Below are positions 1 to 12,553 of a stretch of DNA of 64,000 bases, piece after piece. How positions within the stretch are numbered: position 1 is the stretch's first letter; each line of letters opens with the position of its first letter. A program made the translations under genes and the position numbers. Under the pieces are notes generated by a model. That model made no database searches, was not told where the DNA came from, and saw nothing but the letters and a program-made list of their open reading frames with translations. Source of the DNA: Triplophysa rosa (lineage: Eukaryota; Chordata; Actinopteri; Cypriniformes; Nemacheilidae); assembly GCF_024868665.1 (NCBI RefSeq), contig NC_079913.1, positions 472,331 through 536,330 of the forward strand. The letters are read 5' to 3'.

Positions 1-3000
1 CTGTTGACGCATCATAGCGCAGGCGTGGCATCCGGACGCCGAGCCATCCATAGCGTTAGTCACCGTGATGGAGTAGATCTTCGCTATGTCGTTCACATAC
101 TGACGTGCCTGACAAATAAAGAGACAATGTGATTATTGTGTTTGTCACACGACAAAACCGGACGTATGTGTGGATTACTTACATCCATGGCTTTGTTGGT
201 GCGTTGGAAAGCCCATGTGTAGGACACAGATGCATTTTTGGTCATGATGTGGGTATATGCCTGTCTGACTTTACTTCCTACCCACGATTCCACTACATTA
301 GTGCTCTTCCTGTTCACATCCTACAAAAACCATTCAAGACATCTTATTCATCACCCAAAGGTACTTGTAGACTGAATCCATACTTATGATACAAATGAAT
401 TATGTCATGTCCTTTAAAAGTGTCCTTGTGCTGTCTTTAAAACGAATGCCAATTGGTAATCGATCTAACTTTCATAAAAGTGTGCAAAAACTTTTAGGGG
501 TCATCGTATGAGACCACCGTCACTGTCACATATTTATAAATGTTCTGCAAAGTACTGAACGAATGAATGAGGCATTTATATAGCGCTTTTCTGTGGATTG
601 CTGTACACCCAAAGCGCTTTACAATCATATGGGGGGGGGGTCTCTCCTCAACCACCACCAGTGTGCAGCGTCCACCTGGATGATGCGACGGCAGCCACAG
701 TACAACGGCGCCAGTGCGCTCACCACACACCAGCTACAGGAGGAGAGGAGAGAGAGAGAGCCAATTCAGAGGGTGGGGATCATTAGGAGGCCATGATTGA
801 CAAGGGCCGGTGGAGGGGATCTGGCCAGGACACCGGGGTTACACCCCGACTCTTTACGAGAAGTGCCATGGGATCTTTAATGAGCACAGGGAGTCAGGAC
901 CTCGGTTTAACGTCTCATCCGAAGGACGGGTTACTGTGAGCCTTTTATGCGTCGTGTCTTACTATCATAAAATAAAGTTCACAGTCTGCGCTGCAGATGG
1001 TCTCGAAGATAAAAGTAATACGTCCAAACTCAGTCGCCGATGCGTCATCCACAGACGTAGGAAGTCTGGAAACAAAAATTGAAAGAGAAAGTGGTTGTAA
1101 ATGTTTATACACAACCCTGGATGTGTACCTTTAGAAATGCAGTTACACATAATATGACTCACTTGAATCCAGGCACTCGTAGGTTAAGGATGAGGTAATC
1201 ATTATCCGAGCCTCCCACTCCACTGCGGATGTGGTCGCCAGCCACTTCCCAACCTGCGCAAACAAATGTGCATTTCATCATTCACTTCATTACTCGTAAA
1301 AAAACCTCAATCCATGTTTAATATCATAAATCTCTGCACAGTGTGTTCTTTACTTTCCGTTACTCTTACCATTCATTTCATCACACTTGGAGTTTCCCAC
1401 ATTAAAACAAGATGATTTCATATTCCTCGGCAGGATGTTCCACCACTTGTACTCGTATCCCAGAGACGGTTCGGTTCCCCCTGGGCATCTTTGACATTCT
1501 GCGTAAAATAAATGTCAGTGGACCAGTACCAGACCAGTAAAACCGAAACACACGCATGTCCGTCTATGTCCAGATGTGTATATACCTGTGGTGCCATCAG
1601 AATAGGTCCCTTGCGGGCACGGCAGACAGGTGGAAGTGTTGTGCGTGTAGAAGCCTGGATTACAGGGTGGGCAGTCCTCCTTCTCTCCACTAGGGGGCTG
1701 CGTCACAGCACCGGTCACATTTTCAACGCACACCTGTGGCTCAACCCATCTGTACAAAATCTGGGTCTAAAGTAAAAAGTGTGAAATATATCAAGAGCTT
1801 TTGCATAACATTTAATACAAAACACATTCACCGCAATCGGCGTTATAACCCACCTTGCCATCGCCGTCGCACGCAGTATGGATTTGGGAATAGTCTTTCT
1901 CCGAACACGGTGGTTTTTCTTTGCACTCCGACCAGCCCTCCTCTACACGACACACACGTAGAGAAATACAGCACTGTACCGATACGTGTGGACCGATAGA
2001 AGTGTGTTTAACAACCAGAGAATATGCGTGTGTGTGTGTGTGTGTGTTCATACGGGAATACTGTGTCTCCGAGCATGGCGTACAGGAGCTGGCTCCTTTT
2101 CCAGAGTACGTATTCCTGGGACAGAGATCACAGGAGGAAGAGCCTGGAGTTTTACTGTAGGTGCCCGGTCTGCATGGGAAACACTCGGACGTGTACGCCA
2201 CGCCTGCTTTCAAAGGACACGACCCAAAAGACACACACATGAAAATAACTGACTATGCTTCTAACTTCCACAGACTGATGTGATTTGTTATTAAAAAGGT
2301 TAATTAAAAGTGATTTTCACAGCATCTCACACCTTCGATCTGAATGTTCTTCAAAAGGACCGGCTTCACAGGCTTCCCACCCAAAAGCATTCCAGTGGTT
2401 CTCCAATACAGAATGTTTGTTCCTGACTTTAGATTAACCTGCGGCGTACAGGTGTAGGTAAGCATCAGACCTCAGGTCAAAGTATTCACGTAACCGCAAA
2501 AATTGTTCAACAAAACCAAACGATGACCAACCGTGTGGGTTCCCCACTCTCCGTTTGTGGTGAGTTTGATCCATTTCTCACTTCCTGCCTGGTCCATCTC
2601 CTGGCATTGATCATTCTGGATCTGCAGCAAACAGTGACACATCTTGTTAATATGTGGTCTTCTAGAAATTCATTTTTTACACTTCATTTGACGAAAGGTG
2701 TGAAAATAAGACATACAAAGAACTCAAAGAAGATGTTAGTGTCCAGGTATTGATAGTCGAAGGAGACGGAGCCTTGTTTCATGAGATGCACTGCGTACAC
2801 CAGCGACACTGTGCAGTCATCACGATTGGACTCCAAGTGAGTTCCCTGAGCTGTCCATGAAGAACTGCAATCAAACATCGTAATGCAAACACCTGAAAAC
2901 AACTCCTCTGACACATGACTGCTCTTTTAGAAGTATTAAGATGACGCAAACGTTTGACCTACAAACCCCCGTGACTTCCAGTCAATCATGATTGTGGAAA

Positions 3001-5955
3001 AACACAAAGAATATTTTAGGACAAATGTATTAGGTACAGAAACTGACTTGTTGCAGGTCATCGAGTCGTCCCCTGAACTTCCTGAATCCATGTATGTGGC
3101 CAGGCTGCTGAATCCGGCAGGGATGGAATCCCATTGGTCGAAACGCACACCGCTGCCCAATGAATATGAGCCGGCCGCACATGATGTGCACTGCTGTGAA
3201 GACATCTCTAAAAACTCCCCGGCTTCACAGGAAAAGGCTAAAAAACATTATTAATTGAATGTAAATGCAGTGAAGGTCTTTTTTATTGTATAAGAATGAA
3301 GGGTTTTTTCATATGTTGTTGCATTTCATTTAAACAGATAAAAATATAAATCAATATTTTTTATAAAAATACTTTTATACTTATTATTAACTTATAAATG
3401 ATACTATACAAGTATATGAAGAGTTTGGTTCCAAAATGAGATAACTCCGTTTATAAACATTTTCAAAAATCATGTTTTTTTTATTGTGCATTCCAATTAA
3501 TATCAATCAAACTGCAGTTGGTTTGTTTTGATTTACGCCATAACTAAAATAAACAGCCAACTAACACAATAAAAACATGATAACATAATAAAAAACATGA
3601 TTTTTGATTTTTTTTAAAAAAAGAGTCATCTCATTTTGGAACCAAACTCTTCATATAATATTATATGGAAATAATAAATATAGGCATGTTTATAATCCAA
3701 ATAAAATGACCCTAGAAAGAACTTGCATATCATTGCATTATATGAATTTCAATCCATTAGATCAAATACATCACTGCGGTCCTTCTGAAACCTCGTACAT
3801 TTACTCACATTTAATACGAACACATCCATGCATATGTATGTAGTATGTGAATCTTACTGCAGTCTGTGCCTCTGACCGGCTCTGGCAGGCCCGTGCAGCT
3901 GCCCTGTCTGTGAGGAATGGCTACTCTCCATCTGGACCCTGTGCTGTCGCATTCTGTGTACTCAAAGTAATAGTCTGTCTGAAACGCACAAACAAAACAC
4001 ATTTAAAGATCGCGATGAACTACATACATAACACACATATACATTTTGCCTATGTCTTTTTGGAAGGTCTTTGCTTCATGGCCTGTGTGGCTTGGTTGTG
4101 TTCAGAAGGTATTGTTTACACATTAGTAGATGGCTCGATGGCCAGTGTTGGGCAAGTTACTATGAAAAAGTAATTAATCACTAGTTACCAATTACAAATT
4201 CAATAGTGTAATTAGATTACTGTACAAATTACTCTCTCCAGAAAGTATTTAATTACTGATTACTTTCTAAATCCTACATCAACTTTGATTAGTTTAGTGA
4301 GTCAAGGAGAGACATGAAACGGCTCTTTAAACTCATTCAAATAAATCATATAAAACTAAATAAAGTAGTATTATTAATTGACCAAAGTATTACACATGTG
4401 AGAAGGACACATTAAAGCACAGATTTTAAAGTTAGACTTTAAATTTTGATGTCAATTCCACTATTGCACACACATATTACACACAGTATTTAGTTTAATT
4501 ACTTCAGAAGTAACTAATTAAATAACAGAAAAAATAAGAATAATCCCTTACTTTACTTTTCAAGGGAAAATTAATTAAATTACAGTAACTAATTACTTAG
4601 TAACTAGTTACACCCAACACTGCTGATGGCGTACCCCTATTGTCTCCCACTGGCACATCGAACAGATACAGATAACGTGAGCGTGCACAAAGAAAAAAGG
4701 GAGGGGGCCTCCATCTGCCTTCTGTCCCCGGACAGTCACCAGGGAAACAGCCAGAGGCCCTGTGACTGTTGTCATGACGATCACTCATTGCTTGTGTACG
4801 GGCAGTGATGAATTAGAGCCTGATATACACTGATAACGGCCTGAAATAATGAAGGCACCAAATACTGTGCGTGTGTCGTCAGTGACAGATTTGTTATGCT
4901 AATCAGCCTGTGCACGGTGTGTACACAGCAGCCAAGATACACAAACAGGTGCCGAGACAAACAAGTGAAGAACCATACCATTTTAATGAACATGCTATCA
5001 AGCAGGTGCAAGATTTTGAAAATGAAAAAGGCACCACTGTGATCATTTAAATTGCAGTGTGGTATTTCATTTATATGCCATGATGAACGTGTAATGTCTT
5101 TGTTAGTTTTCCCATTGGGTTGAGAGACATGCGTACATCCCCGGAGGTGACTGTAGCCTGGAGATGCATGGTTACAGCACACACACCTGGAGGACCATTA
5201 ACATAATGGTGCACCTGCACCTGTCACTGCTGCACTAGCCTCCTCCACATGTTTTAATGTGTGGCCTTTTGTGTCTTCCAAATTAAAAAACGAATTAATG
5301 ACATAAAAACAAAAGCTTCTCATATCAAAAACAACAGGACGAAATCTTAAGAGCTACAATTGATCAGAAATGATTATTAGGCTACTTCTGTTCTAAAATA
5401 GTATTAATAGGCCAGGTATTACAGTCGCAATATTAATATTTAAATAACTATATATTCAAATATAACATGCTTTCAGCGATTGAATCTATCCATTTCACTA
5501 GATTTAAGACAACTGCAGCGTATGACATTAATCGAGCTGTCAGCTGATTGGTCGCCAAGGCGCCGCGTCATCATATTATGGGTCTCCGGTAACCATTGTA
5601 ATATTTCAATAACAAGATGTACCATTTTCTTCTTTATTGCATATTATTTATATAAAAACCCAATCTCCGTCACAATTATACAGATAATAATAAGACGGAT
5701 TCTGTGCGTTTTAAAAGCTCACAGTGGCATAATATTATTCTACCTTTTCCTACGGATGAATTTTAAACGCATTAAAGAGCATAATTTGAGATCAAATCAG
5801 CTTGGTCATTGCGTTATGTTTACGTTGAATATCAAGAAAGGTGACATGTCGTTTACCTCTTTACACTGTGGCAGGTTGCCTGACGCTCGTGCGCAGAGGA
5901 AGAGCGTAACAAAGCGCACGAAATAACATGATGTCCGACGCGTCCTCCTCTCCAT
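1..5955 (-). CDS. elapor2: ELAPOR2 (KIAA1324L) membrane protein, 5' part (14 exons, continues past base 1)
   Basis: Exons in transcript order: 5955-5857, 3978-3858, 3237-3048, 2864-2717, 2621-2532, 2438-2333, 2203-2054, 1942-1854, 1766-1586, 1498-1370, 1253-1163, 1065-963, 320-183, 108-1. All junctions are GT-AG and all phases agree, giving about 580 residues of a family of roughly 1000. The protein is a large type I membrane protein of the endosome-lysosome apoptosis/autophagy regulator family. Visible parts are a short signal peptide, the ectodomain block with [19 protein letters not shown] sequence, cysteine-rich CPPCNPGFY and [11 protein letters not shown] repeats related to TNFR/EGF-like modules, and an MRH-like segment with FVFET/CELYFM features. 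The transmembrane and tail exons lie outside the window. [16 protein letters not shown] and [16 protein letters not shown] stretches favour ELAPOR2 over ELAPOR1. The ATG at 5955 was chosen because it gives a basic n-region followed by a hydrophobic stretch. The frame stays open upstream to 6138, so a longer N-terminus is possible. The cellular role is family knowledge only. Confidence 0.93.
560..940. repeat. Dispersed fish repeat in elapor2 intron 12
   Basis: The stretch from about 560 to 940 does not fit the gene. It carries a G-run near 630-640, a CCACCACCAG-rich block and the phrase GACCTCGGTTTAACGTCTC near 899. Very similar text recurs in many fish genomic clones by recollection, so I read it as an interspersed element. 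It lies wholly between the exon ending at 963 and the one starting at 320. I see no coding capacity and cannot assign a class. Confidence 0.5.
3416..3655. mobile_element. MITE-like foldback element in elapor2 intron 2
   Basis: About 33 bp at 3416-3448 (ATATGAAGAGTTTGGTTCCA...) recur as the reverse complement at about 3622-3655 with one clear mismatch. The interior is AT-rich and about 170 bp, with no ORF. Near-perfect terminal inverted repeats around a short non-coding core are typical of a non-autonomous DNA transposon. The target duplication cannot be told apart from the AT-rich flanks, so the superfamily is open. Confidence 0.75.
4143..4622. mobile_element. Non-autonomous hAT-like element in elapor2 intron 1
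   Basis: The left end reads CAGTGTTGGGCAAGTTACT and the right end GTAACTAGTTACACCCAACACTG, so the termini are inverted repeats with the CAGTGTTGGG/CCCAACACTG signature. The flanks are TCGATGGC on the left and CTGATGGC on the right, an 8-bp target duplication with two changed bases. That duplication size and terminus are hAT-like. The 480-bp interior is AT-rich and non-coding. Confidence 0.8.
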
Positions 5956-8900
5956 TTCATAAGGGCAGGTATTAAAGGAAAACAAGAGATGCCAACAATC
6001 CCAACAAAGATAAGAAGGTTTCACGATGCCCGTGGCTACAGTGTTAGATGCTAGCACGTTGCGCTCGGTTCTCAGCGGTAAGCTGCTACTGTAGTGGCGC
6101 TTGTGCTGCTTTGATTGACAAGAAGGGTCTGACGTCACGCGTGTCTAGTCTCCCAGTATAAATTCACACGGCATCTTTTATTTAGTGAGCCAGAGTTGAA
6201 TTTCATCTTCATAAACACATATTCGCCATGAAAAATAAAGCGATCACATCACTAGTATTTTATGCAGAAAGATAAAGCTATAAAATATGTAATCGGATGC
6301 TTTGTAAATGCATAAACTTCCGTTGCACTTCTTACAGTTCTCTTTTATTATTTAAAATGTGCCTTTTCACAACATGGGTCTAAACTGACCTGACATTTTT
6401 TTATTTTCTGTATCTTTGCAAGAAATTAATTTTATAATTTAGTATTCCTCAATGCACTTGTTTTTGATCATCACAAATCGTTATTTTCATTTTTCCTTTC
6501 TTACTTTTTGAATAAAAATAGTTTTTGTAACACTACTCTTCTAATGCACAACATGGTCTAAATGAACCGCATTCATTTCTTACGTAATATCAATCATGGT
6601 GTGTTTCTTTGCTGAATCTATGAAAGAAATGTATTTCATCATGTTATATTCCAGGTATTCATTAAACATCTTGATTTTGATTTCCAGAAATACTTTTAGC
6701 CACCTTAGAATGATAAGGTTCTATCTGCATCCTGAGCGGTTTTGAGATATTGAGATTCAAAGATTTTGCATTTCATTTGACTTCGTAGATAGAACTTATT
6801 TGTTTTCTTATTTAAAAAAGGCAAAAAATGTACAAAACAAAGAAAAACCCCCACAGTGTAAATAAGTCACAGAATAAGTGTAACGCGGAGTAGCCAGGCA
6901 GAGAAGCGGTCCACATGCAGTAAAGCAACAAAATAACAAAAGATCCAAAACCACGAAAACGACTGAAAACAAGAGACATAAGAACAAGACACCAGACAAG
7001 GAAACACAAGGGCTTAAATTCACAGGGTACTGAGAGGACTAACAAGACACACCTGAAACAGATCGTGACACAAAACCAATGAACAAAAGAACTACAACAG
7101 GAAACAGGAACTAAGGCATACAAACTAAAAGTCCACAATAATCGGGGAAACACAGACAGGGATCATGACAATAAGATATGTGAATGAAAATGTAAGTTAG
7201 AACCTTCCAAAGGGATAATTCCAAGATGCTATTTTCTTATTTTCCTTTTCTTACTTACAATTTTTGTTTTTTAGCATCAACTTTACACGAATGGGTCAAA
7301 AATTACCGAAATTTGCATATTTTCACCTCACCTGCCACACATTTCGCAACTTTTGTATAATGAATGCATGTTTTTAACCACAGAAAATATTTGATATATT
7401 CCGAAAGATAACTAGAAATCATATTTGAATTTTAGGCTAAGATTTCCTTGACCTTGAAATATATTACTAAATGAGAAAGAGATCCAAATATATGACTTGC
7501 TGTTAGCAAGATCAACAAAATAGAATAGATTATTACAAGTATATATTGTTGCTTTTGGGCAGAAACCTTGGGTGTATTCCAGAAAGCAGGGTTAATTTAC
7601 CACCAGCTTAACCTGGACCTTTCGGTTGATTAACCCAAAACCTGCTTACCCTGATCATGTCGGTTCCAAAACACCTGATAAGAGTTAGTTCAATAAATCT
7701 CCCGAAAGATACCCAAACAGTGTTGCCAGATTGGGTGGACAATTTCCAGCCCAAAGGCTCAATAAACCCGCCCACTCCAACAAAATCCAGCCCAAAATTT
7801 TAACTTCCAAAATAATGTGATAGTATTTTATTGCAATGTCAATCAACGATGATAATGACCATTTTATCTCCTTAAAACGAACTACGACAAGATGAAAAAA
7901 TATAATTAAACCAGGAAAACAGGTCAAACAGATCAAACATAGCATGAAAGAGAGTTAGAAAATATGACTAATGTGTCCAGAAACCACTTCAAAGCGACAA
8001 TCAAGAAATTAACCAATGACTTTAACCCTCAAAAAACACATTTTGTGCAAAAAGTGCCCCCTATAATTAATGGGATTCGGAAAGCTGAGTAGGCATTTTT
8101 CACACATGAACTTCATTCACACGCCACAGCAGCCAAAAATATGCGATTCATTGATACACACAACAGAACAAAAGGAACAGCAGCAGCAACAATAATGCGC
8201 TTACCTTTGAGAGTTGCCTTGACATCAGACAGAACTACAGTACGTCTTTCGTGAAGTTTATATTGCAGAACATATAACGCAAAATTTATCAAGTCCCGCA
8301 GCTGTCAAGGACGAGTATGATGAACAAAAGTAACGTGAGTGGAATTCCATATTGATTTTTATTAAATCATTCAACTGCTGTGAATTCAGTTATAGTTATA
8401 TTTACAAAGTCTTCGAGTCGTCTGTCACCACCTGTGAGATTTGAGTTACTCGCCCCACCGTGCAACATATATTCGGGCCACTTTGGGACATTGCGATCGC
8501 TTCAATATAGAAAATCTCAATCTGGTCCGACGCGCCAAAACCCCGTCACTCACGAGCCATCACATGATCTCAAATGTAGATTGATTGACAGGCGAGGTCT
8601 CCCTATTCCAGACCTGATTGGTTAAACTGAACCAATAAGGGCTGTGTTAAGGAATAATGTGTTTATGACTGCACTACACATTATTTTCGAACGTTTTGAA
8701 ATAACTTGACTAATCAAAAGCAAAGGAAAGGCAAGCTGCTTGCAAATTTTGTCCACCCGCCCAATGCATTTTTCTCCGGTCTAACCCGTTCAAAAGAAGC
8801 ACCCAATCTGAAAACACTGTACCCAGAGTTAACGCGCGCGCACACAAACAACATGAAGATATTGTCAATGGAGCACAGATTTCCATGGAAGTCACCATGG

Positions 8901-9781
8901 AAACGGCCGGGAAGCTTAAAGTTTTTGACTGTAAAACAACGTTATAAATAAGAGGGTTTTTTTCACAGAAGACTTAAATCTGCATCAGTGTATAAAGTGC
9001 GGGATAAAAATCATAAAATTAAAACAGTTTTGGGAATAAATTTCCCAAATTAGCCCCGCCCTCGCCAGAAATACGCCCCTCCTCAACGCAGAGCTCCGCC
9101 CTTTGTAATAATCTGACAAAACGACTACTAGTTTTTCCACTAGTTTTATTGGTCATACAACCATTAGCCACGCCCTACTATGGGAAGCCGAACACACCAA
9201 TGTTGAACGAAACGGAGCGGTTTGCGCAGGCAGAGCTCGCGCAGCGATGTGTCATCGGGGCTCTCACTAAATCCTTGAGCTGCGGCCCAGTTCGCCTACT
9301 TATACTATGCACTAAAAGTATGTACTGTTTTTGTTATGAAAAAGTATATACATTTTAGTGTGTAGCAAACAATATGCACACACTGGGACATACTAACAGG
9401 AAACGGAAGTGGCCGTTGTTGCCTAGACAACATCGTGGCCATTAACTGCCACACACATTAAAATACAGCTCTTCTTTCCATTTAAGTATTTATTCATTCA
9501 TTCATTCATTCATTGTTTCATATGTAATGTTAACTCTGTGCTTATATTTATTAATTTAGTGACGCATCAGTTATTTAATTTTATTAATGCAGTGGAGCGT
9601 CACTTAACTCCGCCTACTCGCGGTGAGTTGTGGGTAATATTAGCCGTTAGAGGAGGACCGCTCTATTTCGTTCCATCTTTTCATGTTTTAATGTTTTCAT
9701 TTTCAAAGACTAAATATGACTAAACAAGTTCTCACAAAGCACAACTCGTTGACGTAGTAATATTTTTCAGTTTTCCCCTTA

Positions 9782-10262
9782 GTACAATGGTAAAGTTAAT
9801 TTATACATGCAATAGCGGAATTTGACCACAAGAGAGCGCAACTTTACATAACATAAAATACTAAATAAAGTAAATTGCTGCACTCAATAATTGGTGATAA
9901 TTATGCTAACATAACTTTAGTGCAAATAATAAATATAATATAATATAATATAATGCCTAAAATATGTTTGTACACAAACTTTGAAAACTAATTTGTGGTT
10001 ATGTTCTATGTATGGTGGAATTTGGCCACAAGAGAGCGCCAGTTTACATAAAATAAAAAACGAAATAAATGCTGCACTCAATTTTCTCATTAGTACAATG
10101 TTACAGTTCATTTAGAAATGCAATTGCGGGATTTGGCCACAAGAGATCGCTACTTCTCATAAAATAAAATACTAAATAAATGCTGCACTCAATAATTAGT
10201 GATAATCTTATTGCAAATAATAAATATAATACAATTTAATAGGCTATAATATAATAGAATAT
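9782..10262. repeat. Imperfect tandem repeat, three copies
   Basis: A unit containing TAGTACAATG, a GGAATTTGGCCACAAGAGAG-type core, CATAAAATAAAATACTAAATA and TGCTGCACTCAATAATT occurs three times. Copy 1 is about 9782-9955, copy 2 about 10010-10090 (shorter), and copy 3 about 10091-10262. Copies differ by point changes and by the length of an ATATAATATAAT stretch. This looks like local duplication of a non-coding segment. Confidence 0.75.
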
Positions 10263-10439
10263 AAAACTGTATATTACACATTGGTATGTACGTGTTTAAC
10301 CAGTGATATGCACAAAGGGTAGATACAGACAAGTATTAGTGCTGGTGGTTTTTCTTTTTTAAATATAAAAGAATTAGATCAGATCAGATGTTTACTGCAC
10401 TTTAAAAGCCATAAATTCAGTATTGAGCAGAATTAAGTT

Positions 10440-10801
10440 TAGCCTTTTGGTTCAGCCTTCCACTACATTCCCATTTCTTATGTGGCCCTTTGGAATTAAT
10501 TGCACACCCTGAATTAGAGGAATATTTAAAATGATGTCAAGAATAAAAATAAAGTATACTGTAAATGATTATAATAATCTGTTTTATGACAGTGTGCAAA
10601 TGTTTTGCCATTTTTCAATATTAAAGTGTTTATAAAACACAGGGTAGAAGGAATTGCATGTGCATACACTACAATAGTTATCAAACTTCAGTCTGGAATA
10701 AATTAAAAAAAGATTCAGTTTAATGTGCGAATAATACGCGGCCCTTAACATGGATTCGAAAATTTGATGTGGCCCTCGAGGTAAAACGTTTGCCCACCCC
10801 T
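10440..10801. mobile_element. Decayed hAT-like element end
   Basis: The segment closes with GTTTGCCCACCCCTG at 10787-10801, matching the generic CAGGGGTGGGCAAAC-type terminus of hAT-like elements in reverse. GTGGCCCT phrases recur inside it at about 10480 and 10770. No matching opposite terminus was found, so the copy is truncated or its left end has decayed. Confidence 0.4.
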
Positions 10802-11179
10802 GGTCTAGGTAAATAAATCAGTGATTCGTTGTTGAGAGAATTGAGTGAGAATTTGTTCTTGTACATACAAAATTAGGTCCTTAGGACAATCAAGTTCAAC
10901 TCAAAAATGAACATACCTTATTTCTAAACACGTGCCCAAGGCTATATTACAAATATTGAAATATTTTCTAAATTCAGACCCAAAAAGCATGATGCATTTC
11001 CTAAATGTCAACGCTAGGTGGTGCTGCTGATACGTCTAAATTGAAAACCTGCTGCAATTCAGAGGCGTGTGCAACCTTAAACCAACATAACACTTACACA
11101 TATTTCGTAAACTACCCAATGGCAGATCCCCATACAAAAGCACATTTAATAGATAAAAGGGTGCTCAACCAAAGCCATT

Positions 11180-11330
11180 GCTTTCCAAACCGGAAGTCAA
11201 CAACCAGCTCCTGTAGACACTTCCGCTCTGTACAAAGAGAAAAGCTCTTTCCTCCATCCTGGTATTTGACTTCATCCTGGTCACTGCGAAGTCCCCGTAC
11301 CCAAAACAGGAAGTAAGTACCAAAATCAAG
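11180..11330 (+). promoter_or_regulatory. Probable dmtf1 promoter and untranslated first exon region
   Basis: Three ETS-type GGAAGT/ACTTCC cores occur within about 130 bases, at roughly 11191, 11221 and 11308. They are followed by a good donor at 11313 (GGAA|GTAAGT). This would splice to the acceptor at 12545-12546, eight bases upstream of the dmtf1 start codon. The transcription start itself is not visible, so both exon and promoter are inferred. Confidence 0.35.
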
Positions 11331-11925
11331 CCTAAAATTCACTTTCGATCACTCCTGTGCGCGGGACGCGAGCAACTCAAATTCTTTTTATCCTTTAAAT
11401 GCAGAAAGTAATGCACCAACATCGAAAAAATGCCGTCGACATCTCACGGCTTCATGTTGCATACGAACATGGCGTCTCGTTAGTTCTGATCGGCTTAAGG
11501 TTATATTAAACGAGCACAACTGTAAAGCTATGCTCGGAGTGATTGATTGATTCTGGTGTTATTTAGCACATGTTTACATAATTTTACCGGATAAGCATTT
11601 GTGGTTTTTAGCTGTTTGACTTTGAAATGGCTTCATTTGTGTGAATGTGATGTATGGATTCATGGTGAAATAAATGGATGACTGCAATAAATATGCAACA
11701 CAATGTACACCAGCCTGTTTTGTATTAAATTAGTATTCAACGAACGAGTGAGTTTATGTTTTTAGTTTTTATTGCAGTGTTATGAATAATATTAAAACAG
11801 TTCAGTCAAGAACTCTGCAATAACATGTATGTATACTGTACTGAACAGAAAAGAAACATCATCTCACTTTAAAGTGCTTTTACTTCCAGAAAACATAAAA
11901 GATGTGTAAATATTTCTGTGAACAT

Positions 11926-12363
11926 TAGGCATGGGCCGGTATGAGAGGTTGACGGTATGGCACCATTAAGACTTAGACATTTAAAAGAACACATTTTAAA
12001 GCTTGAGTAGAACCATTGAACACAATATTTGGAACAGTAGTAAACATGAACGGTATGTCAGGTTAAATCAGTGCTTCCCCAACATTTTGAAAGCATGGCA
12101 CCCCTGTCCAGTCTTCTTTTAAATGCATGTCCACAGCAATTAAACTTCCATGCATTCATCCATACATGTACACGTAAATAAATTAAATGCAGATGAGCAA
12201 ACGACTAATTAAGCATAAAGAAAATATAGCACAGAACCTGGTGGATTCCTGCACAAAACAGCTCTTACCTTCGGAACGGCATAACAGAAGCTTTTAGTGG
12301 TTTGAAACCGCGATCGGCCCAAAACCGCGGTACACCTCGGACCCGGTGTTCGGCCCATGCCTA
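11926..12363. mobile_element. hAT-type MITE with perfect 8-bp target duplication
   Basis: The left end TAGGCATGGGCCGGTATGA and the right end CGGTGTTCGGCCCATGCCTA form terminal inverted repeats. The element is bracketed by GTGAACAT on both sides (11918-11925 and 12364-12371), a perfect 8-bp target duplication diagnostic of hAT-class insertion. The 438-bp body has no ORF. The intact duplication suggests a fairly recent insertion, in the presumed first intron of dmtf1. Confidence 0.88.
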
Positions 12364-12553
12364 GTGAACATCAAATATTCAATAACTGAAGGCATACGTA
12401 TTACAGACATGTGACAAACAGAGTAAAGTGCTGATGAACAATTTGCTGTTGGAGATGTCACTCCACTTCTCTGTGTTCCTGGACGTTTATGTGTGAATTA
12501 GCTCAGAAGTCAAACTAGTTTGTTTGTGTGTTTGCTTGACCTGTAGACTGACT

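Larger units (their letters stand above)
5956..11100. other. Gene-free spacer upstream of elapor2, repeat debris
   Basis: I see no conserved coding exon on either strand here. The longest open frames (5480-5926, 5806-6138, 6812-7153) are of low complexity or are shadows. The stretch at about 6825-7170 (ACAGGGATCATGACA end) and the one at about 7575-7650 (GTATTCCAGAAAGCAGGGTT) look like dispersed fish repeats. The region 9260-9420 has repeat-like TATGCACTAAAAGTATG text. The elapor2 promoter should lie in about 5956-6200, but I see no decisive core element. Confidence 0.5.

Noticed and set aside
5480..5926. 148-residue plus-strand frame
   Set aside because: It overlaps elapor2 exon 1 in antisense, is of biased composition, and has no splice or family support.
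6808..7153. Two overlapping Cys/Leu/Phe-rich minus-strand frames resembling membrane proteins
   Set aside because: Hydrophobicity comes from an A-rich dispersed repeat read in reverse. There is no family resemblance, and the region ends like a known type of fish repeat.
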